The notes under the pieces were generated by a model. It saw only the letters and a program-made list of their open reading frames with translations. It had not been told where the DNA came from and made no database searches. DNA of 45,653 nucleotides from an uncultured Pelagibacteraceae bacterium (GTDB lineage Bacteria > Pseudomonadota > Alphaproteobacteria > Pelagibacterales > Pelagibacteraceae): positions 1 to 45,653 of the forward strand of contig CACJZM010000006.1 of assembly GCA_902597895.1 (NCBI GenBank). The letters run 5' to 3'. Of this stretch, positions 32,939 to 42,087 are shown piece after piece (the stretch's first letter is position 1; every line of letters begins with the position of its first letter). Made by a program: the position numbers and the translations under genes.

Positions 32939-33862
32939 TTATTTAAAGTCGTTAGCATTCTTTTTAGTAACTAACTGAGTTCCAGTATCAATGTTTGGAT
33001 CAATACTTCCCCCATTAGCTAGTTCCAAAGCATATTTAACTCCATATGCTCCCATGTTATATGAGAATTGAGCAATAGTTGCTGTCATCTCTCCTGCTAA
33101 AATACTTTTAGCAGCATCAGGAGTCGCATCAAATCCAACAACAATTACGTCATTCATATCTGCATCTTTAAGTGCTTGCATCGCACCTAAGCCCATGTTG
33201 TCGTTTGAAGCAAAAATTGCTTTGATATTTGGATTTTTTAAAATTATTGACTCAGTTACTGATCTTCCTTTTGCTGTATCCCACTCTGCTGTTTGAGTAG
33301 CAACAATTTTTAAACCACAGTTTTTAAACCCTTTAATTGCTCCATCTCTTCTAAGCAAGGCAGTAGATTGAGACTCAATTCCAGTAAGTATCGCTACATC
33401 AGATCCTTTTGGAGTTTTATCACATATAAAATTAGCAGCTAACTCTGCACCATTCATATTATTTGTTCCAATAAATGTTACACCTTCATTGATACCTTTT
33501 GTATCCACGAATACAACTGGTACTCCACTTTTGATTGCATCATCTACAATTGGAGCAAATGCATTAGGATCACCTGGTGCTAATGCAATTGCATCAACTC
33601 CTTTTGCAAGTTGGTCTTCAACTTGATTGATCTGCGCTTGTACATCGCCCTCTTGAGGTGGTGCAACTAAAACAAGATCTACTCCAAGTTTTGCAGCCTC
33701 CTCTTTAGCTCCTTTTTCTACAGACGCCCAAAACGGGTTTCCAGATCCAGGACCTTTAATGCTAAATAATATTCTTTTATCAGCATTAGAAGAAGTGGTT
33801 ACACTTAATAGAAGAAAGATAGATGCAGTAAATACACCTAATAATTTTCTTAATTTATTCAT
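32939..33862 (-). CDS. Sugar/cyclitol ABC transporter substrate-binding protein (RbsB type)
   Basis: 307 aa, periplasmic binding protein of the type I fold, with a signal peptide of about 27 residues ending TSSNA. The mature start is DKRILFSIKGPGSGNPFWASVEKGAKE, and hinge/ligand blocks include VDAIALAPGDPNAFAPIVDDA, FASNDNMGLGAMQAL and VVGFDATPDA. Such proteins bind ribose, fructose, xylose or myo-inositol. The iolD and Gfo/Idh genes upstream in the same run favour inositol, while FucU and ribokinase downstream favour a sugar. A good ribosome site (AAAGGGG) precedes the ATG, and the 112-base gap before it may hold a separate promoter. Confidence 0.92.
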   Translation of the reverse strand: MNKLRKLLGVFTASIFLLLSVTTSSNADKRILFSIKGPGSGNPFWASVEKGAKEEAAKLGVDLVLVAPPQEGDVQAQINQVEDQLAKGVDAIALAPGDPNAFAPIVDDAIKSGVPVVFVDTKGINEGVTFIGTNNMNGAELAANFICDKTPKGSDVAILTGIESQSTALLRRDGAIKGFKNCGLKIVATQTAEWDTAKGRSVTESIILKNPNIKAIFASNDNMGLGAMQALKDADMNDVIVVGFDATPDAAKSILAGEMTATIAQFSYNMGAYGVKYALELANGGSIDPNIDTGTQLVTKKNANDFK

Positions 33863-33974
33863 ATTTATTTCCCCTTTAACAATTAATTATTAAAAAATTA
33901 ATTTAATAAAATTTTTTCTCAAAATTCAACAGTTTATAAAAATTGAGATAACTATATGCAACTATCAAGGGAAT

Positions 33975-34988
33975 TTATTTTCTTGTTCCTAGGTCTCTTC
34001 GTAAAACATCAACATAAACAGCTAGTACAATAATTGATCCTATTAAAACTTGTTGCCAAAAAGAACTAACATCCATTAAATTAAGTCCATTCCTAAGAAT
34101 ACCCATAATCATAACACCTGCAAATACACCTAGAACTGTACCTCTTCCTCCAAAAAAACTGGCTCCCCCAATTATACATGCTGCTATAGCATCCAACTCA
34201 GATTGTAAACCAGCATTAGGATACCCTGAGTCCGCTCTTCCTGCTAGGATTAGTGCACCTATTCCAGATAAAAATCCACACAACGAATATACTATAACCA
34301 AAATTTTATTTACATTCACTCCTGATGCTCTTGCCGCATTAGGATTTCCACCTATCGCGTAAATCCATTTGCCAGTGCGGGTATGATTCATAAATATCCA
34401 AAAAATAATATAAACAATTGCTATCAAGACTAAACTCACTGGAAGGTATTGTGATTTTTCGAGACCTAACCATGTTAAATCAATACGACCATGACCAAGA
34501 TATCTTACTTCATCGGTAAAACCACTTATTGGAGTTCCGCCAGAAATAAGATTACCTGCACCTCTAAAAATATAAAGTGTTCCAAGAGTCATAATAAATG
34601 GGTGTGGCATCCGTAATAGTGTAATACCCATTCCATTAAACAATCCACAAAGAAAACCAGCAACAAGAGGAGTTAATACAACAATAAACCAAGGGGCCCC
34701 TGCCTTTGCGACAATTGCTAAAATCATAAGTGACAGCATCATTATAGATCCAACAGATAGATCAATACCTGCAGTTACAATTACCATGAATACACCAAGA
34801 GCAAGCATAGATTGCCATGATATTTGTTTAAAAATATTTGTTACGTTTCTCCATGATAAGAATACATCTGGCTGAAGAAAGTGCATAACTACTATCATTA
34901 TTAATAGTAATAATAAAATTCCATATCTATCGAAATAAGGAATCAATTTAAGATATAAAGAATTTTTTTCTTGGTCTTTATTTTCCAT
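33975..34988 (-). CDS. Sugar/cyclitol ABC transporter permease (RbsC type)
   Basis: 337 aa if begun at the ATG at 34988, two bases after the ATPase stop; an upstream ATG at 35012 would add eight residues and overlap the ATPase gene by 22 bases. Eight to ten membrane segments are present, with family motifs VTAGIDLSVGSIM, PHPFIMTLGTL and GGASFFGGRGTVLG. It transports the ligand of the binding protein encoded next. The family is clear; the start is uncertain. Confidence 0.9.
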   Translation of the reverse strand: MENKDQEKNSLYLKLIPYFDRYGILLLLLIMIVVMHFLQPDVFLSWRNVTNIFKQISWQSMLALGVFMVIVTAGIDLSVGSIMMLSLMILAIVAKAGAPWFIVVLTPLVAGFLCGLFNGMGITLLRMPHPFIMTLGTLYIFRGAGNLISGGTPISGFTDEVRYLGHGRIDLTWLGLEKSQYLPVSLVLIAIVYIIFWIFMNHTRTGKWIYAIGGNPNAARASGVNVNKILVIVYSLCGFLSGIGALILAGRADSGYPNAGLQSELDAIAACIIGGASFFGGRGTVLGVFAGVMIMGILRNGLNLMDVSSFWQQVLIGSIIVLAVYVDVLRRDLGTRK

Positions 34989-34990
34989 AA

Positions 34991-35740
34991 TTATTTTTTT
35001 CCCATTATCCATCCGATTACTTCGTCTCTAGATGTGTTTGATAATTCAGATTCAGCAAAATTCGTTCCCTGAAATAATGCCATAACACGATCACATACTG
35101 CAAAAATATCATCCATCCTGTGACTAATTACTATTACTCCAACACCAGTTTTTTTTAAGCTATTGATTAAGTCCAAAACTTTTCCAACTTCTTTTATTGC
35201 TAAGGCTGCTGTAGGTTCGTCCATAATGACCACTTTAGCATTAAATGCTGTTGATCTAGCGATTGCTACAGCTTGTCTTTGACCTCCCGAAAGTTCTTCA
35301 ACTTTTTGGTCTGCACTTTTAACATTAATTTTTAATTTTCCAAGATGCGCATCTGTAAGTTCTTTTATTTTTTTAAAATCTAAAAGTTTAAATAATCCAA
35401 GATTTCTTGTGGGCTCTCTTCCCAAAAAAATATTTTCTCCTATTGGAAGGTTTCCTGCTAGTGCTAAATCTTGATAAACCATTTCTAAACCTAGATTTTG
35501 TGAATCTTTTGGACTTTCAAGGACCTGCTGTTTGCCATCAAAAAATAAAGAGCCGCTACTTGGTTTATAAAGTCCTGACAAAACTTTCATTAATGTAGTT
35601 TTTCCAGCTCCATTATCGCCTACAACACCAAGACATTCTCCTGCATGAATTTTTAAATTTACATTTTCTAATGCAGTTATTGTTCCGAAATATTTGGTCA
35701 CTTCTTTTGCCTCTAACAGAAGTTGATTTGATGTTGACAT
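34991..35740 (-). CDS. Single-domain sugar ABC transporter ATPase (FrcA-like)
   Basis: 249 aa with one nucleotide-binding domain: Walker A GDNGAGKTT near residues 42-50, Q-loop VYQDLALAGNL, signature LSGGQRQ, Walker B VVIMDEPTAAL and switch His in VISHRMDD. E. coli RbsA and XylG have two such domains in tandem, while FrcA-like alphaproteobacterial systems use one. The protein must therefore act as a homodimer. It precedes the permease gene by two bases. Confidence 0.92.
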   Translation of the reverse strand: MSTSNQLLLEAKEVTKYFGTITALENVNLKIHAGECLGVVGDNGAGKTTLMKVLSGLYKPSSGSLFFDGKQQVLESPKDSQNLGLEMVYQDLALAGNLPIGENIFLGREPTRNLGLFKLLDFKKIKELTDAHLGKLKINVKSADQKVEELSGGQRQAVAIARSTAFNAKVVIMDEPTAALAIKEVGKVLDLINSLKKTGVGVIVISHRMDDIFAVCDRVMALFQGTNFAESELSNTSRDEVIGWIMGKK

Positions 35741-35762
35741 AAATTATGAAAATATAAAAAAT

Positions 35763-36785
35763 TTAATTAATTGCAACAGGTTTTGATGCTAAAAGTCTTA
35801 CTGTTTTTGCTCTAGCCTGTTTGCAGAATTTTGGTGGTAAGTTTTTAGATATGAGATTCATGTCTTTTAAAACTATTTCTCCCATATTATAAAACGCTGT
35901 TTTTAAAGCTCCAGCTCTGTGAGCTGAAAATAAAATATTTTTTAGTTTTCTAATAGGGTCTTTTTTTTGAACCGGTTCATTAGGAAATACATCTGTTGCA
36001 ACATAAATATCGCCTCTTTTTAATCTTTTAACTAAATCTTTAAAATTAACGATTGCTGCTCTACTCATCAAAACTAAAATTGAATTTTGTCTCATTTTAT
36101 TTATTAGTTTTTTATCAATTAAATTTTTGTTTTCTGTTGTAATTGCTGCAAGAACATAAATTATTTCACATTCCTTGAACATTTCATTTAAACCAACTGA
36201 TTTAAAACCTAATCGACTTATTTGTTTTTTTGGAACCCATGGATCATATACATTTATTTTTTTAGAAAAAGGAAGTAGTAAAGGGTATAAAGCTTTTGCT
36301 AAGTCACCAAAACCTAATAACCCTATTTTCTTGTTAGTTAATAGCGATGATTTCATATTGCTTTTAAGACCATAAATTTCTTTACCCTTTATAAAATCAA
36401 AATGAGAATTATGAATATTCCTTAATAAAGATAATGTCATGCCTAAAGCAATTTCAGCAACTGGTATTGAAAAAACAGGTGATGTAGCAATTATATGAAT
36501 ATTTTTTTTGAAACAATACTCATAATCAACATTATTCATAAAATTACTTTCAACATTTATAATACACCTTAATTTTTTAGCTTTAGATAAAAGTTTTTTT
36601 TTAAGATCTGGTTGACCCATAATAAAAGTTGCATTATGAATATTTTTTTCATAAAATTTATCTTTATTTCTTTTTGGAGCGACAATTAACTTATATTTTC
36701 GTTTTAATTCTTTTAGTTTTTTTTTTGTAAAAATTAAATCTAACTCTCTTGGAAATGGATCTGAAATTACAATCGGTTTTACCAT
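35763..36785 (-). CDS. D-isomer-specific 2-hydroxyacid dehydrogenase
   Basis: 340 aa, NAD(P)-dependent. The cofactor loop is GLLGFGDLAKAL; catalytic Arg lies in LMSRAAIVNFKDL, Glu in VFPNEPVQ and His in FSAHRAGALK, so the triad is complete. The substrate may be hydroxypyruvate, glyoxylate, tartronate semialdehyde-derived glycerate or a sugar-derived 2-keto acid. The gene begins directly at the end of the Gfo/Idh gene (no gap) and precedes the transporter genes. A role in the same catabolic route is inferred. Confidence 0.88.
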   Translation of the reverse strand: MVKPIVISDPFPRELDLIFTKKKLKELKRKYKLIVAPKRNKDKFYEKNIHNATFIMGQPDLKKKLLSKAKKLRCIINVESNFMNNVDYEYCFKKNIHIIATSPVFSIPVAEIALGMTLSLLRNIHNSHFDFIKGKEIYGLKSNMKSSLLTNKKIGLLGFGDLAKALYPLLLPFSKKINVYDPWVPKKQISRLGFKSVGLNEMFKECEIIYVLAAITTENKNLIDKKLINKMRQNSILVLMSRAAIVNFKDLVKRLKRGDIYVATDVFPNEPVQKKDPIRKLKNILFSAHRAGALKTAFYNMGEIVLKDMNLISKNLPPKFCKQARAKTVRLLASKPVAIN

Positions 36786-37940
36786 TTAATTCATCAACTT
36801 TTTAATTTCCTGCTCTGTAAATTTTTTTGGTTTATCACATGTTGTTTTAATTTTTTGTGGTGTACCAGTTATTGCAGCTTTCATTGTTGATTCTATAATA
36901 TCTAAAACATGTAAAGATAGTTCGCCATTACACCTATGTTTCTTACCTTTTTCTATTGCATAAAGCATTTCAGACATTCCTACACTTCTATAATTTGCAT
37001 TTGTTGGTGACTCGTTTGATCTGCCACTTAAGGACGTAATATTAATTTTACCTAATTGCATTTTATCTGTTTTATGTTCTCCCCATCTTCCACCTTCAGT
37101 AACCGATATATAAACAGAACCTCCAAACATATTTGGGTCAGGTACAATTATTGAACCCTTTGTACCATATAGTTCCATATGATTTCTTTGATGATTTATA
37201 ACATCAAATGAAATTGTAATCTGGATTATTGCACCATTATGAAATTGAACTGTTGCTAAATATGTAGTTGGAACCTCAACTTTGAAAGTTTTTCCTTTTT
37301 TAGGTCCTGCACCATAAATTCTTCTTTTAAATGCAGTAAGTGTTCTTCCTTGAACCTGTTTAGCTGGACCAAGTAAATTTACTAATGTTGAAAAAAAATA
37401 AGGTCCCATATCAATTACTGGACCTCCTTGTTTTCTATACCATGACTCAGGTGTTGGGTGAAAAGATTCTACCCCTGGAAAAGCAAAAATTGCATTCCCC
37501 AATTTAATTTCTCCAATTAAATCAGAGTCGATAAGTTCTCTTGCCTTTTGACCCCCTCCTCCTAAAAAAGTATCAGGAGCATTACCTATGTAAAGTTTTT
37601 TTCTTTTAGCTAAATTAACTAATTCTTTTCCTTTTTGAAATTGAGTTGCTAGAGGTTTTTCTGAATAAACATGTTTTCCAGCATTCAGAACTTTTTTAGA
37701 TACTGAGTAATGAGCTTGGGGTATGGTTAAATTCAAAATTACTTCAATTTCTTTGTCTTTTAGAAGTGATCTAACTGATGTAGATTTAATATTATAAAGT
37801 TTAGCACATCTATCGGCTGCTTTTTGGTTTATATCTGCGCAAGCAACTATTTTAAAATTGTTAAAATACTGATGCCCTCTAAAATATGTTTCTGCTATAT
37901 GACCACATCCAATTAAACCTACTTTGAATACTTTATTCAT
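36786..37940 (-). CDS. Gfo/Idh/MocA-family dehydrogenase
   Basis: 384 aa, NAD(P)-dependent. N-terminal Rossmann motif VGLIGCGHIAETYF, the family's EKP motif in VYSEKPLA, and in the C-terminal domain GGPVIDMGPYFFSTLVNLLG, which includes the conserved D-x-x-x-Y/H-type catalytic area (here Asp and Tyr). Such enzymes oxidise myo- or scyllo-inositol (IolG, IolX, IolW) or other sugars. Its place nine bases after iolD makes an inositol dehydrogenase the best guess, but the usual IolG His is not obvious. A keto-sugar oxidoreductase remains possible. Confidence 0.88.
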   Translation of the reverse strand: MNKVFKVGLIGCGHIAETYFRGHQYFNNFKIVACADINQKAADRCAKLYNIKSTSVRSLLKDKEIEVILNLTIPQAHYSVSKKVLNAGKHVYSEKPLATQFQKGKELVNLAKRKKLYIGNAPDTFLGGGGQKARELIDSDLIGEIKLGNAIFAFPGVESFHPTPESWYRKQGGPVIDMGPYFFSTLVNLLGPAKQVQGRTLTAFKRRIYGAGPKKGKTFKVEVPTTYLATVQFHNGAIIQITISFDVINHQRNHMELYGTKGSIIVPDPNMFGGSVYISVTEGGRWGEHKTDKMQLGKINITSLSGRSNESPTNANYRSVGMSEMLYAIEKGKKHRCNGELSLHVLDIIESTMKAAITGTPQKIKTTCDKPKKFTEQEIKKLMN

Positions 37941-37949
37941 TTACTAAGT

Positions 37950-39794
37950 TTAAACGCCTTGTCTTTGTTTAGATTTACCCTCTAAATGCAATTTTAATGC
38001 TTCTTTATTTTCTTTAGTCTTAGGTAATTCTAATGTCGGACTTTCCCAATAAGCTGAACCTTCAAGCCATTGATATGAGTGGGTTTTAATAGATATAACA
38101 TAAGTTCCTTTCGCTTTTTTTGCCCTTTTAAAAGCTTCTTCAAGTTCCAAAATTGTTGTAACCTCCTCTGATTTGGCTCCCATGCTTTCAGCATGCTTAG
38201 CGAAATTTACCCCTACTAAATTATTAACTCTTGAACTTTCAAATAAACAATTGAATTCCTTGCCGCCTTTAAATAATTGCAATCTATTTATTACTGCATG
38301 ACCACCATTATCACATACAATAATAATAAGTTTATTATTTGTTATTACTGAAGAATAAATATCAGAATTATTAAGTAAATATGATCCATCACCAACAAAA
38401 GTAATAACCTCTTTATTAGGGTTAGCCATTTTAATACCAAGCGCACCTGAAATTTCGTAACTCATACAACTAAATCCCCACTCTGTCTCATGTGTATTAA
38501 GTTCTTTAGGTCTCCATATCTGCACAACTTCTCCTACTAAACCTCCTGCAGCTGTTACTGCTATATCAGTTGGATCTGAGTTTCTATATATTGCCCCAAC
38601 TGCGTGAGCATAACTCGGAAGTTTTTGATTTGTAGGACCACTTTCTTTATCAACATACTCATTCCAAGATTTAAGTTCTTTCCTGGATTTTTGATACCAA
38701 TCATCTGATGCTTTCCAATTTCCTAGGGCCAATGAAAGTTCATTTAGTGAAACTTTTGCATCTCCAACGATAGACTGAGACATATGTTTATTTGCATCAA
38801 ATCTCGCAACATTAATTGAAACCAATGAAAATTTTGGATTTTCAAAATTAGCCCACGATCCTGTTGTAAAATCTCCTAGTTTAGTTCCAACAGCAATAGC
38901 TAGATCTGTTTTTTTTGCAAAATTGTTCGCAGCTTTTCCTCCAAGTCCTCCTATAGGTCCTAAAAAATGAGAATGATCTCTTTTCATGGTTGAATAACCC
39001 ATTACGGTTTGAGTTACAGGTATGTTGTGCTTAACTGCAAAATTTGAAAGATCCTCCATTGCATCTGAATAAAATACTCCTCCTCCTGAAATAATAATTG
39101 GATTTTTTGAGTTTTTTATTTTCTCTACTGCTTCCTTAACCTGGAAATCATCTGGTTTTGGTCTTCTTATATTATGGACCTTTTCTACAAAAAAATCCTC
39201 TGGGTAATCATATGTTTCACCCTGTATATCTTGACATAAAGAAATACACGCTGGTCCACAATCAGCAGGATCAATCATAGTTTGGATTGCCTGAGGCAGT
39301 GAATTTAAAATTTGTTCTGGTCGAGTTATTCTATCAAAATATCTTGTTACAGGTTTAAAAGCATCGTTTGCTGTGATACCAGGATTATTAAAATGTTCAA
39401 CTTGTTGAAGCACTGGGTCAGGCATTCTGTTTGAGTATGTATCTCCAGGTAAAAAAAGAATTGGTAATCTATTACTCATTGCAACTGCTGATGCGGTGAC
39501 CATATTTGTGGAACCAGGTCCTACTGAACTAGTTGCTATAAAAATTTGTTTTCTTCTTTTTGCTCTAGCATAAGCTATTCCTGTTAAGGCCATATTTTGT
39601 TCATGATGACCTCTATAAGTTGGAAGTTGATCTTTGTTTTCCTCTAATGCTTGACCTAAACATGCAACATTGCCATGACCAAATATACCAAATGCACCTG
39701 CAAATAATGGTTCTTTTTTACCATCGATAAGAATTTTTTGGGCTATTAGATATTTAATAATAGCATGAGCACATGTAAGCTTTATTTTTTTCAT
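37950..39794 (-). CDS. iolD: 3D-(3,5/4)-trihydroxycyclohexane-1,2-dione acylhydrolase
   Basis: 614 aa, thiamine-diphosphate enzyme that opens the ring of diketo-inositol to 5-deoxy-glucuronate. IolD-specific blocks are FAGAFGIFGHGNVACLGQAL near residue 30, TYRGHHEQNMA with the catalytic-type Glu, SSVGPGSTNMVTA, and RMPDPVLQQVEHFNNP. The C-terminal cofactor motif is GDGSYLLNNSDIYS with a distal N. Length equals the family's usual 610-640. It is first of the minus-strand run, divergent from the aldehyde dehydrogenase gene across 54 bases. This is the clearest marker of inositol catabolism here. Confidence 0.94.
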   Translation of the reverse strand: MKKIKLTCAHAIIKYLIAQKILIDGKKEPLFAGAFGIFGHGNVACLGQALEENKDQLPTYRGHHEQNMALTGIAYARAKRRKQIFIATSSVGPGSTNMVTASAVAMSNRLPILFLPGDTYSNRMPDPVLQQVEHFNNPGITANDAFKPVTRYFDRITRPEQILNSLPQAIQTMIDPADCGPACISLCQDIQGETYDYPEDFFVEKVHNIRRPKPDDFQVKEAVEKIKNSKNPIIISGGGVFYSDAMEDLSNFAVKHNIPVTQTVMGYSTMKRDHSHFLGPIGGLGGKAANNFAKKTDLAIAVGTKLGDFTTGSWANFENPKFSLVSINVARFDANKHMSQSIVGDAKVSLNELSLALGNWKASDDWYQKSRKELKSWNEYVDKESGPTNQKLPSYAHAVGAIYRNSDPTDIAVTAAGGLVGEVVQIWRPKELNTHETEWGFSCMSYEISGALGIKMANPNKEVITFVGDGSYLLNNSDIYSSVITNNKLIIIVCDNGGHAVINRLQLFKGGKEFNCLFESSRVNNLVGVNFAKHAESMGAKSEEVTTILELEEAFKRAKKAKGTYVISIKTHSYQWLEGSAYWESPTLELPKTKENKEALKLHLEGKSKQRQGV

Positions 39795-39848
39795 AATTGT
39801 AGATATATTCCCTTAAAATTTCACTTAATAAACCATAAAATAAAAATT

Positions 39849-41291
39849 ATGTATAGTAAATTTGGACAGTTCATTGATGGTAAATGGCAACAAGCAGAAA
39901 AAAAGGAAACTTACGAAGTAATCAATCCTGCTACTGAGGAAATAATTGGGAAAGCTTCAAAAGCTTCGTCATTAGATGTGCAGAAAGCTTTAAAATCTGC
40001 AGAGAAAGGATTGCAAGTTTGGAAAAATACTTCTCCATGGAAAAGATCTTATATTCTCAGAAAAATAGCAGATTTAATGAGAGAAAAACAAGATGTGTTA
40101 GCAAAATGGTTAACAATAGAAGTAGGTAAACCTTTAGCTGAGGGAATTGGAGAAACAGGTGGTGCCGCAGATATATTTGAATGGAACGCAGAAGAAACAA
40201 AAAGAATTTATGGACAAACAGTTCAAAGTAGGTTTCCAGAAACTAGGGTTCATGTTTATTATCAACCAGTAGGAGTAGTCGCAGCATTAGTACCTTGGAA
40301 TTTTCCATTAGTTTTAGCAGCTAGAAAAATATCTACTGCTTTAGCAGCTGGATGTTCTGTGATTTGTAAACCAGATGTAATAACCCCTGGAACAGTTATG
40401 GAATTAGTAAATATTTGCAAAGAGGCTGGCGTTCCGCCAGGTGTAGTAAATCTTTTGTCAGGAGACCCTGAGAGCATTTCAAACGAACTATTAGAATCTG
40501 ATATCATTAAAAAAGTTTCAATAACTGGATCTACAAGAGTAGGTAAATTAATATTGAAAAAAGCAGCAGATAAAGTTCAAAGAGTTACTATGGAACTTAG
40601 TGGACACTCACCTTTTATAGTTTTTGATGATGTTGATATTAATAAGGTTGCTGACATGGCAATTACTGCAAAATTTAGAAATAATGGACAAGTGTGTATT
40701 TCACCAAACAGATTTTACATTCAGGAAAAAAGGAAAGAAGAATTTATAAAAGCATTCATAGATAAAACTAAAAAACTTAAAATTGGCAACGGATTAGATG
40801 AAGATGTTCAATTAGGTCCTTTAACTACTGCAAAAAGATTATCAGAGGTTGAAGCATTAGTAGAAATAACAAAAAAAGAAGGTGCCAAAGTGTTACTTGG
40901 TGGAAAAAGACCATCTGGATTTAATAAAGGATATTTTTATGAACCAACAATATTTGATGATGTTAAAGATAATTTTACAATTATGAAAGAGGAACCATTT
41001 GGACCATTAGTTCCGATGTTATCTTTTAAATCATTTGAAGAGGTAGTTGACAGAGCAAACAATAATGATCTTGGTTTATGTAGCTATATATATACAAATT
41101 CAATGGACCAAGCTAATAGAGCATCAGAGTTAATGGAAACTGGAACTGTTGCAGTAAATACAGCTGCTGTCGCAGTTGCAGAGGCACCTTTTGGTGGAAT
41201 CAAACAAACTGGATATGGCCGAGAAGGTGGTTCATCTGCAATAAAAGATTACTTAAATGTAAAATATACACATCTAGGTTTAAAAATATAA
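39849..41291 (+). CDS. NAD(P)-dependent aldehyde dehydrogenase
   Basis: 480 aa from the ATG at 39849 (an ORF start at 39765 inside iolD is rejected, as the homologous region begins YSKFGQFIDGKW). Catalytic Glu is in TMELSGHSPFIVFDD and catalytic Cys in NNGQVCISPNRFY; the cofactor motif is TGSTRVGKLI. It resembles succinate-semialdehyde or 2-oxoglutarate-semialdehyde dehydrogenases. It is not a methylmalonate-semialdehyde dehydrogenase of the IolA type by length and motifs. The stop overlaps the next gene's ATG by one base. Probably oxidises the aldehyde released by the neighbouring aldolase. Confidence 0.92.
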   Translation: MYSKFGQFIDGKWQQAEKKETYEVINPATEEIIGKASKASSLDVQKALKSAEKGLQVWKNTSPWKRSYILRKIADLMREKQDVLAKWLTIEVGKPLAEGIGETGGAADIFEWNAEETKRIYGQTVQSRFPETRVHVYYQPVGVVAALVPWNFPLVLAARKISTALAAGCSVICKPDVITPGTVMELVNICKEAGVPPGVVNLLSGDPESISNELLESDIIKKVSITGSTRVGKLILKKAADKVQRVTMELSGHSPFIVFDDVDINKVADMAITAKFRNNGQVCISPNRFYIQEKRKEEFIKAFIDKTKKLKIGNGLDEDVQLGPLTTAKRLSEVEALVEITKKEGAKVLLGGKRPSGFNKGYFYEPTIFDDVKDNFTIMKEEPFGPLVPMLSFKSFEEVVDRANNNDLGLCSYIYTNSMDQANRASELMETGTVAVNTAAVAVAEAPFGGIKQTGYGREGGSSAIKDYLNVKYTHLGLKI

Positions 41292-42082
41292 TGAAAATTA
41301 ACAAGATTAAAAAATTGATGAATGAGGGAAAGCCAATAGTAAATGGTTGGTTGCAAATTCCTAGTTCTTTTTCAGCCGAGGTTATGTCTTATCAAGGTTG
41401 GGACTCTTTAACAATAGATATGCAGCATGGCGTGATAGACTATCCTAATGCATTGCAAATGCTTCAAGCAATTTCATCCACAGATGTTACACCATTAGCT
41501 AGGGTAAATTGGAATGAACCTGGTCAAATTATGAAAATTTTAGATGCGGGCTGTTATGGAGTTATATGCCCGATGGTAAGCAATAAATTTGAAGCTGAAA
41601 AATTTGTACAAGCATGTATGTATCCACCGAAAGGCTACAGGAGCTATGGTCCAATTAGAGGTTTAATTTATGGCGGTTCAGATTATGGGGACCATGCAAA
41701 TGATGAAATTTTAAAAATAGCCATGATAGAGACTAAAGAGGCTTTAGATAAATTAGATGAAATAATGAGTACTACAGGTATTGATGGCATTTATATTGGT
41801 CCAGCTGACTTGAGTTTAGCTATTGGTGAAAAACCTGCTTTTGACAATCCAGAAGGTAGTCCAACATATGAACAGATTGTAAATATTTTAAATCATGCAA
41901 AAAAAAATAAAATTTTTTCTGGTATTCATAATGCTACACCTGAATATGCCCAAAAAATGATTGATCTGGGATTTAATTTAGTCACTATCGGTTCAGATCA
42001 AAGGTATATGAGTGCAGGTGCAAAAAATGCAGTTTCAAAATTAAAATCTGTAAAAAATAAAGAAGACTCAAAAGCATATTAA
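41291..42082 (+). CDS. HpcH/HpaI-family class II aldolase
   Basis: 263 aa (beta/alpha)8 barrel. Key blocks are WDSLTIDMQHGVIDYPNA with catalytic His, VICPMVSNKFEAEKF, and IDGIYIGPADLSLAIGE where metal and pyruvate are held. Family members split 4-hydroxy-2-oxo acids, or 5-keto-4-deoxy-glucarate (GarL), to pyruvate and an aldehyde. The start overlaps the aldehyde dehydrogenase stop (TAATG) and a hydroxyacid dehydrogenase gene follows, forming an aldolase-plus-aldehyde-handling trio. Substrate inferred to be a sugar-derived keto acid. Confidence 0.92.
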   Translation: MKINKIKKLMNEGKPIVNGWLQIPSSFSAEVMSYQGWDSLTIDMQHGVIDYPNALQMLQAISSTDVTPLARVNWNEPGQIMKILDAGCYGVICPMVSNKFEAEKFVQACMYPPKGYRSYGPIRGLIYGGSDYGDHANDEILKIAMIETKEALDKLDEIMSTTGIDGIYIGPADLSLAIGEKPAFDNPEGSPTYEQIVNILNHAKKNKIFSGIHNATPEYAQKMIDLGFNLVTIGSDQRYMSAGAKNAVSKLKSVKNKEDSKAY

Positions 42083-42087
42083 AATAA

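Noticed and set aside
39765-39848. Longer N-terminus for the aldehyde dehydrogenase
   Set aside because: The extra 28 residues overlap iolD and are absent from the family; the ATG at 39849 begins at the expected place.
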